A stretch of 64,000 nucleotides of DNA, taken from assembly GCA_025642065.1 (NCBI GenBank), contig JAODUP010000142.1:659001-723000 (forward strand), in the 5' to 3' direction. Both the position numbers and the translations under genes were made by a program. This stretch comes from Paralvinella palmiformis. Taxonomy: Eukaryota > Annelida > Polychaeta > Terebellida > Alvinellidae. The notes under the pieces are model-generated. The model saw nothing but the letters and a program-made list of their open reading frames with translations. It ran no database searches and was not told the origin of the DNA. The first letter of the stretch is position 1. Every line of letters begins with the position of its first letter. Shown here in pieces: positions 63,643-64,000 of the stretch.

Positions 63643-63888
63643 CAACATTGGTCTGTAGTGGCTGCCTTCGGCGAAGAGCAAAAACATGTTCTTCCAGGAA
63701 CAGTGGAAGAAATGCCAGTTTATTAGAACAATAAACACCACACTGTGTGTTTATATAACCAGAAGACACAACACGGTGATCAACTGGAAATATACTAATG
63801 ACTTACGAGCTCATCACCACTACAGACATAGAAATCTATCAAATCGTGTATAATTGTACTCGTAAGAAGTTGATTCACACAGTTTTAC

Positions 63889-63963
63889 CTCTAGAGCTTC
63901 GCCTGTGAACTGTTCAAGTCTAAGACTAGATTCGCCATCATCGTGGAAAGCTAGGAGTTTCCA
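63889..63963 (-). CDS. Candidate coding exon (upstream exon of EFA6 or of a neighbouring gene)
   Basis: Minus strand: TTTTTCTGATAG acceptor, then 75 nt (25 codons, phase 0 at both ends) coding WKLLAFHDDGESSLRLEQ and FTGEALE, then a GTAAAA donor. The other two frames are closed. Same strand as EFA6, 23 kb upstream of its start codon. Insect Efa6 has an N-terminal PDZ region upstream of the SxIP segment, so an upstream EFA6 exon is possible. I do not recognise the peptide. Confidence 0.3.
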
Positions 63964-64000
63964 CTATCAGAAAAATTGGGTAAGTTTTACCTTGACTTTA

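Larger units (their letters stand above)
57241..63888. other. Non-coding stretch, probably intron or intergenic
   Basis: Apart from SINE pieces, TA/CA runs and a G/T-rich run at 59782-59815 nothing firm is seen. A plus-strand open frame at 59930-60096 has faint Tudor-like spacing and is discussed as a finding. Confidence 0.4.

Overview
This window is animal nuclear DNA: long introns, GT-AG splice sites, abundant microsatellites and decayed transposons, and two recognisable metazoan genes, both on the minus strand. Telomere-type CCCTAA hexamers sit inside a satellite. AT-richness, long TA/CA/GACA arrays, tRNA-derived SINEs and CR1/jockey-like LINE remnants suggest a marine lophotrochozoan, most likely a mollusc. 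The species is not determinable from this sequence alone.

Layout. (1) 1240-9393, minus: 15 exons of the microsomal triglyceride transfer protein large subunit (MTTP), from the signal peptide to the first exon of the C-terminal sheet region. About 725 codons are visible. The last ~170 codons expected from the vertebrate protein are not in the window and should lie left of position 1. A TATA-like box and a DR1-like motif lie upstream, near 9.6 kb. (2) 9.7-25.5 kb: intergenic and transposon-rich. It holds a ~1.33 kb Kolobok-like DNA element with long inverted repeats and THAP-domain remnants (12.53-13.86 kb), a LINE reverse-transcriptase remnant (14.4-15.8 kb), a hAT/ZMYM1-like transposase fragment (16.65-17.0 kb), two LINE 3' ends in opposite orientation (17.6 and 21.4 kb), and a satellite with embedded telomeric hexamers (19.29-20.46 kb). 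(3) 30542-41019, minus: an EFA6/PSD-type Arf6 guanine nucleotide exchange factor. Ten exons join in one frame to 1322 codons: a very large N-terminal exon carrying SxIP motifs, a candidate microtubule-eliminating motif and an SP-rich basic stretch, then Sec7, PH, coiled coil and C-terminal tail. A phase-compatible alternative last exon lies at 27623-27827, with a possible long 3' UTR down to about 25.55 kb. (4) 41.1-63.8 kb: no confident coding exon. It contains SINEs, a ~450 bp GACA array, a degenerate ~30 bp tandem repeat, an inverted repeat pair and a nearly perfect palindrome. It may be 5' intron of the EFA6 gene, because a short exon-like segment on the same strand lies at 63889-63963.

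The two genes are functionally unrelated (ER-lumen lipid transfer; Arf6/actin/microtubule control at the plasma membrane). All exon borders were read by eye from splice motifs and reading-frame phase. Junctions are consistent in phase across both genes, but none was tested against RNA.
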